Shown here: piece after piece, positions 1 through 11,261 of the stretch
How the letters are laid out: each line of letters begins with the position of its first letter
How positions within the stretch are numbered: position 1 is the first letter of the stretch
Position numbers and translations under genes: made by a program
Source of the DNA: Branchiostoma floridae
Taxonomy: Eukaryota > Chordata > Leptocardii > Amphioxiformes > Branchiostomatidae
Length of the DNA stretch: 64,000 bases
Direction of reading: 5' to 3'
Assembly (NCBI RefSeq): GCF_000003815.2
Contig: NC_049989.1
Span: 23,091,737 to 23,155,736, forward strand
Notes under the pieces: generated by a model
Told to the model about the DNA's origin: nothing
The model's input: only the letters and a program-made list of their open reading frames with translations
The model's database searches: none

Positions 1-22
1 TATGGCGTCAGAAGGCTATGGA

Positions 23-120
23 ACTTTACCTTATGTCTGTCCTTTATATGTGGCAACGTCAAAATATCAGACAGTGCCACATTGTCTTTGTCTGTCTTTA
101 AGCAAATAAAAAAATGGATC
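23..120 (+). mobile_element. SINE tail, cut by the window start
   Basis: ttaccttatgtctgtccttt, tgtggca and cagtgccacattgtc resemble the tail at about 8650-8755, ending in an A-rich run. Confidence 0.55.
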
Positions 121-785
121 GCCAGCTTTATGTTCTCAGGTCTCTTAAATATAAATCTAAAAGTTTACATTGTGAGTTGTGTCGCTATCTTCTATGTGCA
201 CCATACACATGGAAAACATAGTTTGAATTTTGAATAGATGCAGAAATCAAAACGAAGTTCAGCCTCTAAAATTAGATGGCCGTAACGTAGTGGTAATTTG
301 TAATTGTTATGTATCAATAGACCATTCATTCACCCATGAGATATCGTTTGTCCATTACCCCAGTTGTGACAACAGGCGGCGGTGTTTATGTCAGGACTGT
401 GACGTACTTGAGCCATGACTTCTGTCAGAGTTTTAGATGTCTCAGAAAGCTGATATGATCCTGGTTTCGTGATCTGCGCCTGCTGTTAGGTTCTTTAGAA
501 CTAAAGACGAGATTTCCTTCATGTCTTGAGACAACTGTGTATCTTCAAGACTTCAAGTTAGTTGTGGCCTCAACAACTTTTCTTAAAGTATTGCGAACCC
601 GGCCCGGTAAACTACCGCATGACATACACCAGGTTTGTACTGAAGTAAAGAGTGCAAGCTGCATAACCGGACAGATTTAAATTGTAATTGATCCACTCAT
701 ACATAGAAGGGCACCTACTCTTTTCGATATGTGTCCTGCTTCCTTTAACGTCTAAGGTGTGGCTCTCCTCAAACACGGACCTCCA
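120..785. other. Unassigned sequence
   Basis: No exon, element or repeat was recognised. The open frame at 230-418 has no conserved motif or splice context. Confidence 0.5.
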
Positions 786-1056
786 TGCAACTACTCTCCA
801 AGCAGAGGTTGAGTCGCGTAGATATAGTAGTAGTCGAAAAAATTACAGAGCCGTAAGAGGAGCGTACATGAACGTCCTATCCGAGGGACGGCCCTGGCCG
901 CAGTCAGGAACTCAGTTTCACCTGAGTGAAGTGAGGAAACTAGTCTTTAATGCCTTCCCCAAGGGCACAACATCGGGGTCATGTCATGTGTTTTGAACCA
1001 AAGACCTCTCGGTTCTGGGTAGAACGCGACTCAACCTCTGCTTGGAGAGTACATGC
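785..1056. mobile_element. Inverted-repeat element enclosing a SINE copy
   Basis: ctccaagcagaggttgagtc at 796-815 and its complement at 1028-1047 enclose a SINE-like segment. A second SINE copy follows directly. This may be a MITE carrying a SINE, or a duplicated terminus. Confidence 0.55.
866..1012 (-). mobile_element. tRNA-related SINE copy
   Basis: The minus strand runs from ccgagaggtctttggttca (B-box-like) to the body tcacttcactcaggtgaaac and cgtccctcggataggacgtt. About 85-90% similar to 1051-1216 by eye. Confidence 0.65.
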
Positions 1057-1216
1057 AACGTCCTATCCGAGGGACGGCCCTGGCCGCAGTCAGGAACTCA
1101 GTTTCACCTGAGTGAAGTGAGGAAAATAGTCTTTAATGCTTTTCCCAAGGGTACAACAATTACATCGGTGTCATGTCAGAACGGAATGTTTTGAACCAGA
1201 GACCTCTCGGTTCTAG
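1051..1216 (-). mobile_element. tRNA-related SINE copy
   Basis: Second copy of the 866-1012 unit, with gaaccgagaggtctctggttc at its minus-strand head and a few extra bases in the middle. Confidence 0.65.
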
Positions 1217-1874
1217 TTTGAACACCATAGCCGTACCTTAATAAGACCTGACATGCTTCTTATATCAAGTTCTTATTGACCAAGACACGGGTTTAAGTCA
1301 CAGAGTCCTGACGATAACAACCTCCCAGCAAGCCTTAAGACCTGCCACAAGACATGACTCAAGTCAAGACAAGACGCGATCTAAGTCTTATCTCCAGGAC
1401 ACAGTTTGAGTCCGGACTTAGAGATAGACATTCCGTGGATCATCATTTATTAGACAAAGACTTAAGTTGGACAAAAAAAGTCGGAACTTTTTGTCCAATT
1501 GTCGTGTGCAAAATTACAAGTCAACATTGCTTCAGTACACCAGCTAGACAGCTTGGCCGAAGATAGACGAAGATGGAAGACTTATGTTGATGGCATTGCT
1601 GCCCCTTCGGCCGGTAGAGCTATGGGACCGGTGAGGTGAGGTTGCTTCAGAAGGGGCAATGAAATGTTAATTCGGATCATCATTCCCCACACACTAAGAC
1701 TAAACACCTACCAGCAGTCTCATATCACAAAACCAGGATCACATCAACTTTCTTAGACATCTGAAACCCCGACAGAAGTCCTCAGCTGAGTCTAGCCACA
1801 AACACAGGCCGATGCTGGTATGTGTAGCGCAACAAGACCTCGCGTCATGATGACAGTTCGGGTCCATCACTGCT
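1217..1874. other. Unassigned sequence
   Basis: Nothing recognised except short direct motifs such as caagac/cttaag. No gene call. Confidence 0.5.
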
Positions 1875-2365
1875 ACAGAAATCCCGTATGATAACCTGTG
1901 TCTACTGCGACTTTACACCCCACAGTGATGATATGTCTCCATATGTCACAGATCGTCCATGTAACTTAGCGCTACGTATACAGTTATTCTGTATAATAAC
2001 CTGTGTATAGAGCGACTTTACACCACCCACAGACGATGACATGTCTCCAGATGTCTCAGATCGTCTATGTAACTTAGCGCTACAGATATTCTGTATGATA
2101 ACCTGTGTCTACTGTGGCTTAACACCACCCACAGACGATGACAGGTCTCCATATGTGTCAGATCGCCCATGTAACTTAGCGCTACAGATATTCCGTACAA
2201 CAACTTGTGTCTACTGCGGCTTTACACGACCCACAGACGATGACATGTCTCCAGATGTCTCAGATCGCCCATGTAACTTAGCGCTACAGATATTCTGTAT
2301 GATAACCTGTGTCTACTGTGGCTTAACACCACCCTCAACCGATGACAGGTCTCCATATGGAGGCC
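1875..2365. repeat. Minisatellite, about 103-bp unit, 4-5 copies
   Basis: Unit contains gatgacatgtctccagatgt, cagatcgcccatgtaactta and gataacctgtgtctactg. Starts of cagatcg near 1950, 2056, 2159 and 2261. Open frames on both strands reflect the repeat. Confidence 0.9.
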
Positions 2366-2418
2366 TTTTACTGATATAGAAAGTACTGATCTGTCGTTTT
2401 CTCCCATGCCGGGAAGGA

Positions 2419-2638
2419 CCTAGCCTCCATAGCAGGCTCTCTGGGGCCTTTTTTTGGCTCGTGATGCGCTTTTGCTGGCCGTTTCTCTTTGTTCTCGGTC
2501 GCTGCTTGCTGACCTTTTCTGGAGGCCGGTAATCAGAAAAGGACAGCAATCAGCGACCGAGTACAAATAGAAATGGCCAGCAAAAGTGTATTATGAGCGA
2601 AAAAAAAGGCCCCAGAGAGCCTGCTATGGAGGCTAGGA
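2419..2638. mobile_element. 220-bp hairpin MITE
   Basis: Nearly the whole element is one inverted repeat: cctagcctccatagcaggct on the left, agcctgctatggaggctagg on the right, with tttgctggcc and cggtcgct also paired. It abuts the 103-bp minisatellite. A short end-like match lies in the URAD intron. Confidence 0.88.
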
Positions 2639-2689
2639 AGGACCGCTTCTCTTATAAATAACCGTGTTGGTTTCTTTAACGTGCTTAAC

Positions 2690-2862
2690 ATGTATGTCCC
2701 GTCCACAAGGACGTCCCTAGGCTAGGCTTAGGGTACTCATCAGTTACACCTGAGTAGTGTCAGGAGATATGTGTCAAGTGTCTTTTTCCAAGAGTACAAC
2801 ATTGTCATTCAGGCCTGCTACTAGTGCCAGGGATTCGAACCCAGAACCTTTAGATTCTTTGT
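2690..2862 (-). mobile_element. tRNA-related SINE
   Basis: Minus strand: a B-box-like gggttcgaatccctgg near 2826-2841, then gcctgaatgacaatgttgta and the tcaggtgtaac body. Confidence 0.6.
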
Positions 2863-2957
2863 CAACAACGTTAACAAGAGACTGACCCACACCATGTACT
2901 CCACCTGCACACTCCTGTGCCAAAGAGACTTAAGTCGAGAGGTAGTTTCATGCACTC

Positions 2958-3345
2958 AGTTGAAGCGCTCAGTAGCAGTGCAGAGTCTCAGAGGATGGCC
3001 ATGTGGCTCCAGACTGCACCACACAGTCTTGACATCGCCCCGAAGGAATCTATTCCTCCAAGAGCAGAGGAGGCATGGCCAACCTGGTCATGTCTCAACC
3101 GCCTCAGAACAGGCACAGGAAGATGCAAGACCCTCATGGCAAAGTGGGGTCTCAGCCCAGATGGACAGACTGCTTGTGACTGCGGGCAGGAGCAGACTAT
3201 GAAACACCTTCTTGTCTGCCCTCTCATGTCCGAACCATGCACCAGGGAAGATCTGGAAGCTCTGACCCCCAGAGGAAGGGGAGCGTGTGGAGTACTGGAG
3301 CAGGAAAGTATAGTGATGACACGAAAGAAGAAGAAGACGTTAACC
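2958..3345 (+). pseudogene. Non-LTR retrotransposon ORF2 C-terminal fragment
   Basis: The frame holds LNRLRTGTGRCKTLMAKWGL, CDCGQEQTMKHLLVCP and EPCTREDLE. The NRLRTG...CDCG...HLL..CP pattern is typical of the C-terminus of LINE reverse transcriptases. Truncated, no RT core. Confidence 0.85.
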
Positions 3346-3649
3346 CTTCCCACCTTACCTCCACACCATCCCTGAGCGATGACATGTCCCATATTTCTCC
3401 GTCCGACTGGAACCATATTTCACCTCGCATCACCTTCAGTCCAGATGCCTGCCGTCCCTGGTGAGGGGCAGGCCAGGCTTGATCAAAGTCTTAGGCAAAG
3501 ATCAGACCGATGTTTATTATTCCGAGAACTCCGACTTTACTCCGAGACGGGCACAGAAGCTCCCAAGATAACATCCCAAGACGTCTGAATTCTTGAAGAA
3601 ATTCTTAAGACGATTTATCCTGGCGCGACGCCCGGTGGCCGTAAGGTGA
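3346..3649. other. Unassigned sequence between a LINE fragment and a minisatellite
   Basis: Likely the 3' tail region of the LINE at 2958-3345; no poly(A) or duplication was identified. Confidence 0.4.
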
Positions 3650-4030
3650 GGTGGAGGGATTCACCGAGAGATGACGGATGTGTTCCTCGGGGGGAGGTGA
3701 CAGAAGGCCCGTACAGTATCACTGGTGACACTCGCTCCCGGGTGGCAGGATTCACCGAGAGATGACAGATGTGTTCCTCGGGGGAAGGTGACAGAAGGCC
3801 CGTACAGTATCACTGGTGACACACGCTCCCGGGTGGCGGCATTCACCGAGAGATGACAGGTGGCTCCCTCGGGCTAAGGTGACAGGAGGCCCGTACGAAA
3901 ACAAGGTCCCCACGGTGAAACACGCTCCATGGTGACGGAGAATCACCGAGAGATGACAGATGATTCCACGGGCTGAGGTGACAGGAGGCCCGTACATAAA
4001 AGTGTCCTCACGGTAACACACTCCAAACTA
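3650..4030. repeat. Minisatellite, about 90-110-bp unit, 4 copies
   Basis: Units start ttcaccgagagatgacagat and contain ggtgacagaaggcccgtaca and cacgctcccgggtggc, near 3660, 3750, 3841 and 3942; the last two are more diverged. Confidence 0.88.
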
Positions 4031-4564
4031 CATAGGCAAAAAGCGCTATTTAAAATTAGGTCTACATTATTTGGGGACATTGCATCCTCTGGAAACCCCA
4101 AATCTAGTGTAAGGGCGAAAAAATAACACACACCAGGGAGCAAAGAGTCAAGGTTTCAAAAACGAACATGTCATGAATGTGACAAGAATAGAACTGACAG
4201 AACTATTAGTAGAGCCCCTGGCCAATTAATGCTATAAAATACGAAATATTTGCCCAGTTAAAACGTTAAAGTTCTTTCTTTCTTTTTCTTTCGTCGATGA
4301 AGATTAGACATCCAGGTAATAAGATACGCCAAAAAGCAACTGGCTATGATTTTGGAAACAGTCAGACGTTTCAAACAACACCCATTGTTTTTCGTCAGTG
4401 AAACAGGAGAAAACTTGCTGGACAGAGTTAATATATCCTAGCTGTGAATTGATATGCAGAAGAGATCTAGTTGGAAAACAGGTTTATCCTAACTATGTAT
4501 TGATATGCATAAGGCGCAAATTCTTTTGAAGCAGAGGTAAAACAAGACACGACTCGCTTTATGC
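4031..4564. other. Mostly unassigned, with one repeat fragment
   Basis: 4300-4400 carries gattagacatccaggtaata and gattttggaaacagtcagac, the dispersed fold-back family also at 29138-29335. The rest is unassigned. Confidence 0.55.
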
Positions 4565-4785
4565 TTTATAAAGACTTAGGACCTTTGACTCGTCTCTTTG
4601 CCACATTCATATTCCCCTGGCTGTAGCGTTATTGTAGCTTTACCGGAGTGTTGTTCGGAACGAAGACTTCGGACCTTTGACTCGCCCCTTTGCCACACTC
4701 ATATTCATAACCCAGCGAGATATTCCCCTGTCTGTGGCGTTATTGTAGCTTTACCGGAGTGTTGTTCGGAACAAGCGAACAGCTG
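4565..4785. repeat. Two-copy tandem duplication, about 110 bp
   Basis: gcgttattgtagctttaccg followed by gagtgttgttcggaac occurs at about 4627 and 4737, each after a tttgactcg...tttgccaca stretch. Confidence 0.85.
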
Positions 4786-5008
4786 GCCTGACATGAAGCC
4801 AATTTTCTAACCCAGGGCGTGAGACAAATCATCGGCACAGAAAGGACGTGACTGACTGACAGGTTCTATTCTTGTAGCCTGCAACAGGCCTTCCTAATGC
4901 AATGAATTTAAGTTCATCTTTCCAATATAACATTGAAGTAATGACCTTTATTTTATGACGCCACGATAATCGATTTATACTACACGGCCACATCACACGT
5001 CACGGGCC

Positions 5009-5230
5009 CAGACCATCTCTACCCACACCCTGCAAGGGAAGATCAACGGCACCAGAAGCAGAGGGAGGCCACGCAGGAGACGGGGAGACGACATCGGGGA
5101 CTGGACAGGCAGCTATATAGCTGTCTGCACCCAGAAGGCCAAGAACAGGGAAGGGTGGAGAAGACTTGTGCTGGAGGCAACCATGGTCCCCGACCCTCCT
5201 GATAAGGATGGGATTAGGTGGGGTGAGTGA
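5009..5230 (+). pseudogene. LINE 3' fragment
   Basis: Frame QTISTHTLQGKINGTRSRGR, then RRRGDDIGDWTG, KAKNREGWRRLVLEATMVP and a stop at 5228. GK(I/N)xGxRxRGRPR followed by W..W(R)..V.EA is a common LINE ORF2 ending. A relative in reverse lies at 53182-53302. Confidence 0.8.
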
Positions 5231-5518
5231 AGGACACACACCTTATCCCTCATTGCAAACCATAATTACCACACGGAGGCTTGTATCCTACGGACTCTTG
5301 TTCTCCCTCTTTGACTAAGATTTGCTATGTTTAAGCTATCGTAGTTAGCCTGGTGGAGACTACACATCTTGGAAAGCCGCCGAGTTTTTTTTCTCTCTTT
5401 TCTCTGGGAAGTTTTCCAGCTTAGCCGGACTTGTGACGACCCCATCTGTCTGGAGAAGTCTTATCAGGGTGGAGACAAATGAGTTGTTTCCGGTGTTAGC
5501 GGATCTGCAGGTGTGTGG

Positions 5519-5725
5519 GCAGCCTGGTCTTGTGGTTAGAGCTGCTGACTTGGGATCGAAAGGTTTAGGGTTCTAATCCCAGTAGGTCCCAACGCCGTGG
5601 CCCGTGGGAAGTGCACTTTACACGTATTTACTCAATCGACTAGGTGGGAATGAGTACCTAGCTTCGGTTGGGGACGTCCTCTTGGAAGGGACGTAAAGCT
5701 AGCCGGGGTGCCATGTTTGGGGCGC
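5519..5725 (+). mobile_element. tRNA-headed SINE
   Basis: A-box-like tggtcttgtggttagagc and B-box-like ggttctaatccc about 40 bp apart, followed by gtgggaagtgcactttacac and tacctagcttcggttgggga. It lacks a cloverleaf and has a SINE body, so it is not called a tRNA gene. Confidence 0.7.
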
Positions 5726-6050
5726 TGTGGCATCATGTGGCGCAATCGGAAAGAAGTATGGCCAAACCCCAGAGGTCCCCGGTTCAAAATCGCTGATGTG
5801 TCCCAAATGTTGTCCACGTATGTCCTCACTTCACTCAGGTGTGAATGATAGTTACCTAGCCTCGACTAGGTTCGTCCGTCAAATAGGACGTAAATGGCGC
5901 TCCCGTGTTCGAGGAGAGCACACCGGTACCCCTGGCGCAAGCGCGTTAAAGAACCCACCACACTTATCGGAAAGAGTAGGGGTCCTTCCTGGTGTGAATG
6001 TATCAAACCTTACAATCTGGTCTCCGGGTTGACATCTGTTATGTCAAATG
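5726..6050 (+). mobile_element. SINE, second in tandem
   Basis: Starts with a tRNA-like head (gtggcgcaatcgg..., ggttcaaaatc), then cacttcactcaggtgtgaat, tacctagcctcgac and a long tail with ttaaagaacccaccacac. Confidence 0.6.
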
Positions 6051-6059
6051 TGGTAAAAC

Positions 6060-7165
6060 TAACTAAATAAACATACCATGTACATGTACACGTAAACCTG
6101 AAGATCCAACCACATACAAAAACAGTACGGGTCGATCCCGGTGGTTCAAATCTAACAGACGGTTCTTCACAGCATGCACTCACTGGTGTGTTATGCTTGA
6201 AAGCGGTTCACCGGTCAAGTGAATTCGCAAAGCAAAGCAACAGTTTACCTCCCTACAGTATCTGTACCAAACCCACATGGGAAAACGTGACATTTTTATA
6301 GTTTCTCAATAGATTTATCTTACTTCCACTGTTCTTTATTATAAGAGGAGAGGGTGTTAGATAAGTGTTAACTAAAGACAAAAGGGGAACACATACAGAA
6401 ATCTAACTCCAACCAGACAACAGCTTGGCAGGCATGTGGCGCGGCAGCAGCTGGTTTTATTACACTGATGACCTGTCATACCTAACCTTGCACATCTAGA
6501 TGTAAGCATGGTTTTAAAGCTATCATAGTCAGGATGCCCCTATACTTGATGGATTCCCCTCTAATTATCATGGAAGATCATCTGTGATTGTAGTAATCAC
6601 AATACAATTCTAAACGTTCTTCGAACACAAAAGTACACACGAATCAAATGTACCACTGTCGCCTTCTTCAGGATTAATACTGATGACCAAGTTCGCCTCT
6701 ATTTGAATATAGCCGGTGACCAGTGCTTGTTGTTTTTCAGTCACTGTTTATACTATCTGCATTCCGTATCGTTAACTCGTTACTTGTAATTAACACGGAA
6801 CCAGTATTTACAGTAAACTGTTTGAATACTTCATTAAAGCAAACGAGGAAAAGAATTCCTGCCCCCGAGGCTACATTGCATACATTCTTAGGTGACAACA
6901 CTTGGGTTGAACGCTTTCCGTTTGGAACGTTAGGTAAAGGTAGTCCTATAAGGTTGTACAAAACCTATTTCCCTATTCTATTCACTTAAGTTCGGTACAA
7001 AAATTCATATTCTTAATGCAACTAGACAAACCATCGCTCATAAAACATATCTGCTCTTTTACCTCAAGGGTAACAGAAAAAGGAGGATCGGAGAAGCTGA
7101 ATCTATCCTACGCGCGAAACGATAGTGATAGTTTTATTTTCTATTAACTATGTCTCTTCAACATG
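6060..7165. other. Unassigned, with a fold-back fragment
   Basis: 6590-6700 resembles the left half of the element at 29515-29685 (cgccttcttcaggattaata). The frame at 6723-6989 shows no motif. Nothing else was recognised. Confidence 0.45.
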
Positions 7166-7169
7166 TATA

Positions 7170-7222
7170 GTTGTGACCTGTACTTAGCCCAGTGTAGCAA
7201 AAATGTGCAATAAAGGTCTTAA
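7170..7222 (+). repeat. Copy of the URAD 3'-end-like repeat
   Basis: Shares gacctgtacttagc and, after a gap, aataaaggtctt with about 12140-12190. No recognised gene lies just upstream, so it is more likely a repeat tail than a gene end. Confidence 0.5.
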
Positions 7223-7486
7223 TGTATCAATTAAAAGAAACAAGTGTCTAGGAGGCCCAATTAACAACGTACTTTCTTCCATCAGTGCTCCCACATGGTA
7301 ACGCATACTCGGAGGCTTACAGTACAGAACACGATTCAAAACAGACAAGACAGTACAAATATACAAGCAGTATCTTGATTATCGCCACGTTCCAACCTCG
7401 AGAAAATTCGAAGTGAGTTTGCTACATGTAGATAACACTTGTGAACACTTTTACCGAACCTCAGTAACAACTTTGACTCTAACTCT

Positions 7487-7723
7487 AAGGGCGCGGCCAC
7501 ATAGGTCGTGCGATCGTCGTACGATTTTGATACCATACGATTTTCAAGCAGACTGTGACATAACCAACGTTTACCACCGAGAAGGATCCAAAACAGCCTT
7601 TTGAGTACCAAGAGGATCCAAGAGAGCTAAACTTTGCAAGGCACGTACATTATTGTCCTCCGAAGTGCGCGAAGTTAGCGATCGTAGGACGATCGTTCGA
7701 CCTATATGTGACCGCGCTCTAAC
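7487..7723. mobile_element. MITE with gcgcggycacat inverted ends
   Basis: Left taagggcgcggccacatagg, right cctatatgtgaccgcgctct; inner gatcgtcgtacgat and gatcgtaggacgatcgttcg also pair. About 237 bp. Confidence 0.75.
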
Positions 7724-8139
7724 TTGACGTTTGATAATGGCTTCGTATTGCAGTTAAGACATCAACCCGACACTGTTATTTTATATCACAAAACGTGGAA
7801 AGCAACACTACCGTGCCACCCACACAGTAGTCATTCTACAGACGCTACAGAAACGGAGCCAAGAAAAGTTTGTTGTTCTTTACCCGTCCGCTCGGTCCAA
7901 CAACAATTTGCCTGCACCTGCACATGTACTTTTCCGTTCCAGCGCACTTTAAGGTAGAAAACTTCAACAAGAAGTTCTGGTAAAGAAACTAGACGGTCGG
8001 GAGTTTTAGTCGTAAGAAAACTCGTTTGTGGTCGGGGGCTGCTCTTCGTTGGTTGGGAAGTGGTTTGGAGCAAAGTCGTGGATGGGTACAGTGTGACAGG
8101 CTTAAATTTCCCGCTGGGAAAACAACTTTAGCAAGCAAA

Positions 8140-9345
8140 AGTAGGGAAACTAATAGCAGGCATCACACTTGTCAGTACTTACCTAAAAGCTGCCACGAAA
8201 CGCCGGGGCACACCACATCTTATACGTACTCTCACAGACCGTTCTCCCACGCAGTGTACATGTGGGTTTAACTCTAAACGCTCGCAGTACCTATCCTTTA
8301 AGAATTCGAAGGGAACAACTTCAACGAGACAGCCATACGGTCCCGAGAGAACAGTTTGAAGACTAGGTAGTGCACTTGTCAGGACTTACATAAGAGTTGC
8401 AAGGAAGCACCGAGGCTTGCCACATATTGTACAAAGTCATATATTCTCACAGACCTTTGTGTCAATGTACATGTCGGGAATGGCGTAAATGGTAGAGCGT
8501 TCGGCTGGGAACCAAGAGGTTCTGAGTTCGATCCCCACCGTGCCCGCCCCGGCGTTGTGCCCTTGGGAAAGGCACTTTACACGACCTTCCTCTCTTCACC
8601 CAGGTGTAAAAATGGGTACCTGACTTCGGTTGGGGAGGTAAAAGACTAACTTTACCTTCTGTCTGTACCGTGTATGTGGCACTGTTAATATAAGTTACAA
8701 AACTTGAGTGCAGTGCCATATTGTCCCCGTCTGTCCAAAAGCAAAAATAGAAAAAAAAAATGTACATGTGGGTCTAAACCTCGCGCATGCACCTGTGTCT
8801 TGATCCTCAACCTCAACAAGACGACCAGAGCAGGCTAGGGACACACAGATGGCAGTTTGAAGCAGGTAGTTCACTTGTCAGGACTTACCTAAGAGTTGCC
8901 ATGAAGCGCCGAGGCTCACCACACTTCCATTTATTCCCACAGAACAAGACCTGGCTGCCAGTGTAGGTCTAACAGCTCCCATGCACCTGTACCCTTCCCA
9001 TAGCCACAGCAGGAATGATACTTCAGCAAGACGGTTAGAGGAGAGACACTAGACCGTTCTAAGTAGGAGCTACGCTTGTCAGGATTTACCTACGAGTTGA
9101 AACGAAACGCGGAGGGCGGGTCACCACGTGCACATATAATCCCGCAGAACAACTACATGTCTACCAGACGGACTGTAGGTCTAAACGCTCATATGCACCT
9201 GTACCGTTACCTTTTCTGTCCTCCAGGAAACAAACTTCAACCAGACGGTAAAACGATGTACGCTAGACCGTTCTAAGTAGAAACCACACTTGTCAGGACT
9301 TACCTAAGAGTTGCCATGCAGCGCCGAGGCTCTCCAGACTTTCCT
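8140..9345 (-). repeat. About 200-bp diverged tandem repeat with a splice-donor-like core, 5 copies
   Basis: Copies near 8165, 8375, 8875, 9083 and 9292 share cttgtcaggacttacctaag, then agttgccatgaagcgccgagg. On the minus strand each reads as the end of an exon (SLGASWQLL frame in the better copies) followed by gtaagtcctgac, a strong donor. A SINE lies between copies 2 and 3. No matching gene was recognised. Confidence 0.7.
8475..8762 (+). mobile_element. tRNA-headed SINE with A-rich tail
   Basis: atggcgtaaatggtagagcg (A box), gagttcgatccccacc (B box), ccttgggaaaggcactttac, gggtacctgacttcggttgg and a tail ending in about ten A. It splits the ~200-bp repeats at 8140-9345. Confidence 0.8.
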
Positions 9346-9361
9346 GCAGACCCAGCGACTG

Positions 9362-9765
9362 TTACGAAGGAAAGCCTCCCCTCTCGTACTCAGCGCCAAG
9401 GCCAAAACCCCAGGAAGGATGGGCGTCCACTTCAAGGGGCCTTCTCCCAAGACCTGCACCAAGATAAGCAACCGCGACTTTCAACCACGGGCCTAGGCGG
9501 CGCGCGTTTCCTCTAGGGTCGGGACGGTGCTGGAGACTCGCCCGGGGATGGAGCACGGTTGCCTAGCGACGGGGAGGTACGTTTGAGGCTGTGGAGGGGG
9601 TTGTGGGGTAACCACAGGAAGAGGTGGCATTTGAGGTTTCCTGGAGTAGGTGCGGACTAGAGGGTCTGAGAGGGGCGGATTGGAAGCTTGCATGAGCTCG
9701 AGCGAGACGATGATATTATAATCATAAAGCGATGACTCTTGCTCGTACGTTGAAAAATGTATCAC
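9362..9765 (-). other. GC- and CpG-rich segment with unassigned proline-rich open frame
   Basis: Minus strand 9765-9493 is open (90 codons), with KPQMPPLPVVTPQPPPQPQT in the middle; 9556-9362 is open in another frame. The composition looks coding and the segment is CpG-rich, as at a 5' exon, but there is no recognised domain, no clear donor and no homologue in memory. It could be a first exon leading into the exon-like repeats at 8140-9345, or part of an unknown element. Confidence 0.25.
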
Positions 9766-9845
9766 GGTGACTCTGCATGTATGTGTCTGGTAAAATGTGT
9801 TGAGGAAAACGTCTCGTGTAACTTCATGTGTGGCCTAAGGTATGG

Positions 9846-10052
9846 TAACGGTAGTTCACCTTTGTCCGCGAGGAACCTATATCCGCTGTATTAATATTTA
9901 ACAACAGTGTATTTAGAGATGACCTAAGGTCTAAGAAAAGTCGATGGACGGTGGCTTCGGCAAAATGTTCGTAGGCAGGACGTCTCTCAATACACTGGTT
10001 GTTAAATACAACGGATATAGGTTACCCTGCGGATAAAGGTGAACTAGCATTA
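9846..10052. mobile_element. Palindromic MITE, family A, copy 1
   Basis: Ends taacggtagttcacctttg and ataaaggtgaactagcatta. About 207 bp, diverged. Family A ends read TAACGCTAGTTCACCTTTAT in the best copies; the element folds into one long hairpin with a second inner palindrome (agtcgatggacggtggc here). Confidence 0.75.
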
Positions 10053-10069
10053 TACTGAAGGTTGATACT

Positions 10070-10390
10070 ACCACGCGCGGTATATATGTATATATATAAA
10101 GTCCGTATGAGGCGCGCATGGGAGTATTTGCCTCCATCAGGCCCCACAGGTCGTTGTAAAAATAATAGAAATTGGACAAACGTAAAAAGGTAACATGTCA
10201 GGCGAGTTACTAGTACTACTACTCCTCGGTCAGCTAACTCATCTGCCACGTTATGTATCTATATTTGTCCAATTTGTACTATTTTTCCCGCGACCTGTGG
10301 AGCCTGGTAGAGACTAAGAGCTTCATACGCACCTCAAACGGACTTGAATATATACGCATGTGTGAACCCACCTTTAGGCTCGCCGCGAAC
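10070..10390. mobile_element. Fold-back element 5' of URAD
   Basis: Inverted halves at about 10077-10185 and 10255-10385: acctgtggagcctggtagag on the right, its relative ctccatcaggccccacaggt on the left, with matching attggacaaa inner parts. A sister copy lies at 12720-13035. Confidence 0.7.
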
Positions 10391-11050
10391 TTAATACGTA
10401 CAGCGAACTGTAAATTAATTTACAAATCATGTGCCGCCCACGACCTCTGGGCATCCGTCATCCCTGACGAAATGTCACCTCGCTTTCGTGGGACGTTACG
10501 CCACAGCAAGTACATTCTATGGATGACATCCTCTGCAGACTGCGAAAATAATGCGATAGGGCGGAAAAAGAACAAGATGGGTGAAAAAAAAAAAAACAAG
10601 ATGGTTACATTTTCAAAAATATGCGCCATAAAGTCGTGATGACTGTTGTAAAAAGAATTAAAGGGACAAAACTTGGTATAAGAGCCAACGAGGCATTCAA
10701 GACATGAACTGGTGTGGTAAAAGTGACACTAGTGTGGTAGACTGGCATCACCAACAAAGTTGGTAACCACATTGAAATTTCATAGATTCCATATTGGTGT
10801 CACTTTACCAACTATCCAATAAGTTTCATTTCTACAACTACAGTCCTGGGTACCTCACAAGTGTCACTTCTACAAGTACAATTAGTAGGCTACAGCACAA
10901 TATATATGCTGATTTTGGTACTTTATCGTCATGTTGACCATCCCTGCAGAAAAAAAATTTTGTTTCTCTGAAATCAGGCGAAAATTAATGCGCGCGCTAA
11001 TGTCATCCATAAAATTTACTTGCTGTGGCCTTACGTCGTCAAACTTGCCC
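10391..11050. other. URAD upstream region
   Basis: Probably includes the URAD promoter and 5' UTR near 10960-11065, where cgcg-rich bases appear. No TATA box was identified. The 10253-10639 open frame overlaps the fold-back element and is not called. Confidence 0.4.
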
Positions 11051-11065
11051 ATGTTTAATACCGCG

Positions 11066-11261
11066 ATGGCGGCGAGACCAACAGCGCGTCATGTTGAAGC
11101 CCTCAACAAGCTGAGTTTTGTAGACTTTGTAGGAAAACTCGGAAACATCGTTGAGAGGTGCCCAGTTGTGGCCGCGGCAGTTTGGTCCGAGAGACCATTT
11201 AGCAGTGCGCAAGGCGTCCACGAAGCGGCCTGTAAGTTTATTGACGGGCTCCCGACGAACG
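11066..11261 (+). CDS. URAD: URAD exon 1
   Basis: ATG to the donor gtgggt at 11262, ending in one base of a split Gly codon. Encodes the N-terminal helices through CKFIDGLPTN. Confidence 0.92.

Noticed and set aside
5519-5600. tRNA gene
   Set aside because: A- and B-box-like words are present but no cloverleaf could be drawn, and a SINE body follows.
8484-8540. tRNA gene
   Set aside because: Same reason; the A-rich tail and body match other SINE copies in the window.
10253-10639. 128-codon open frame upstream of URAD
   Set aside because: Begins in the fold-back element and has no conserved motif or matching splice sites.
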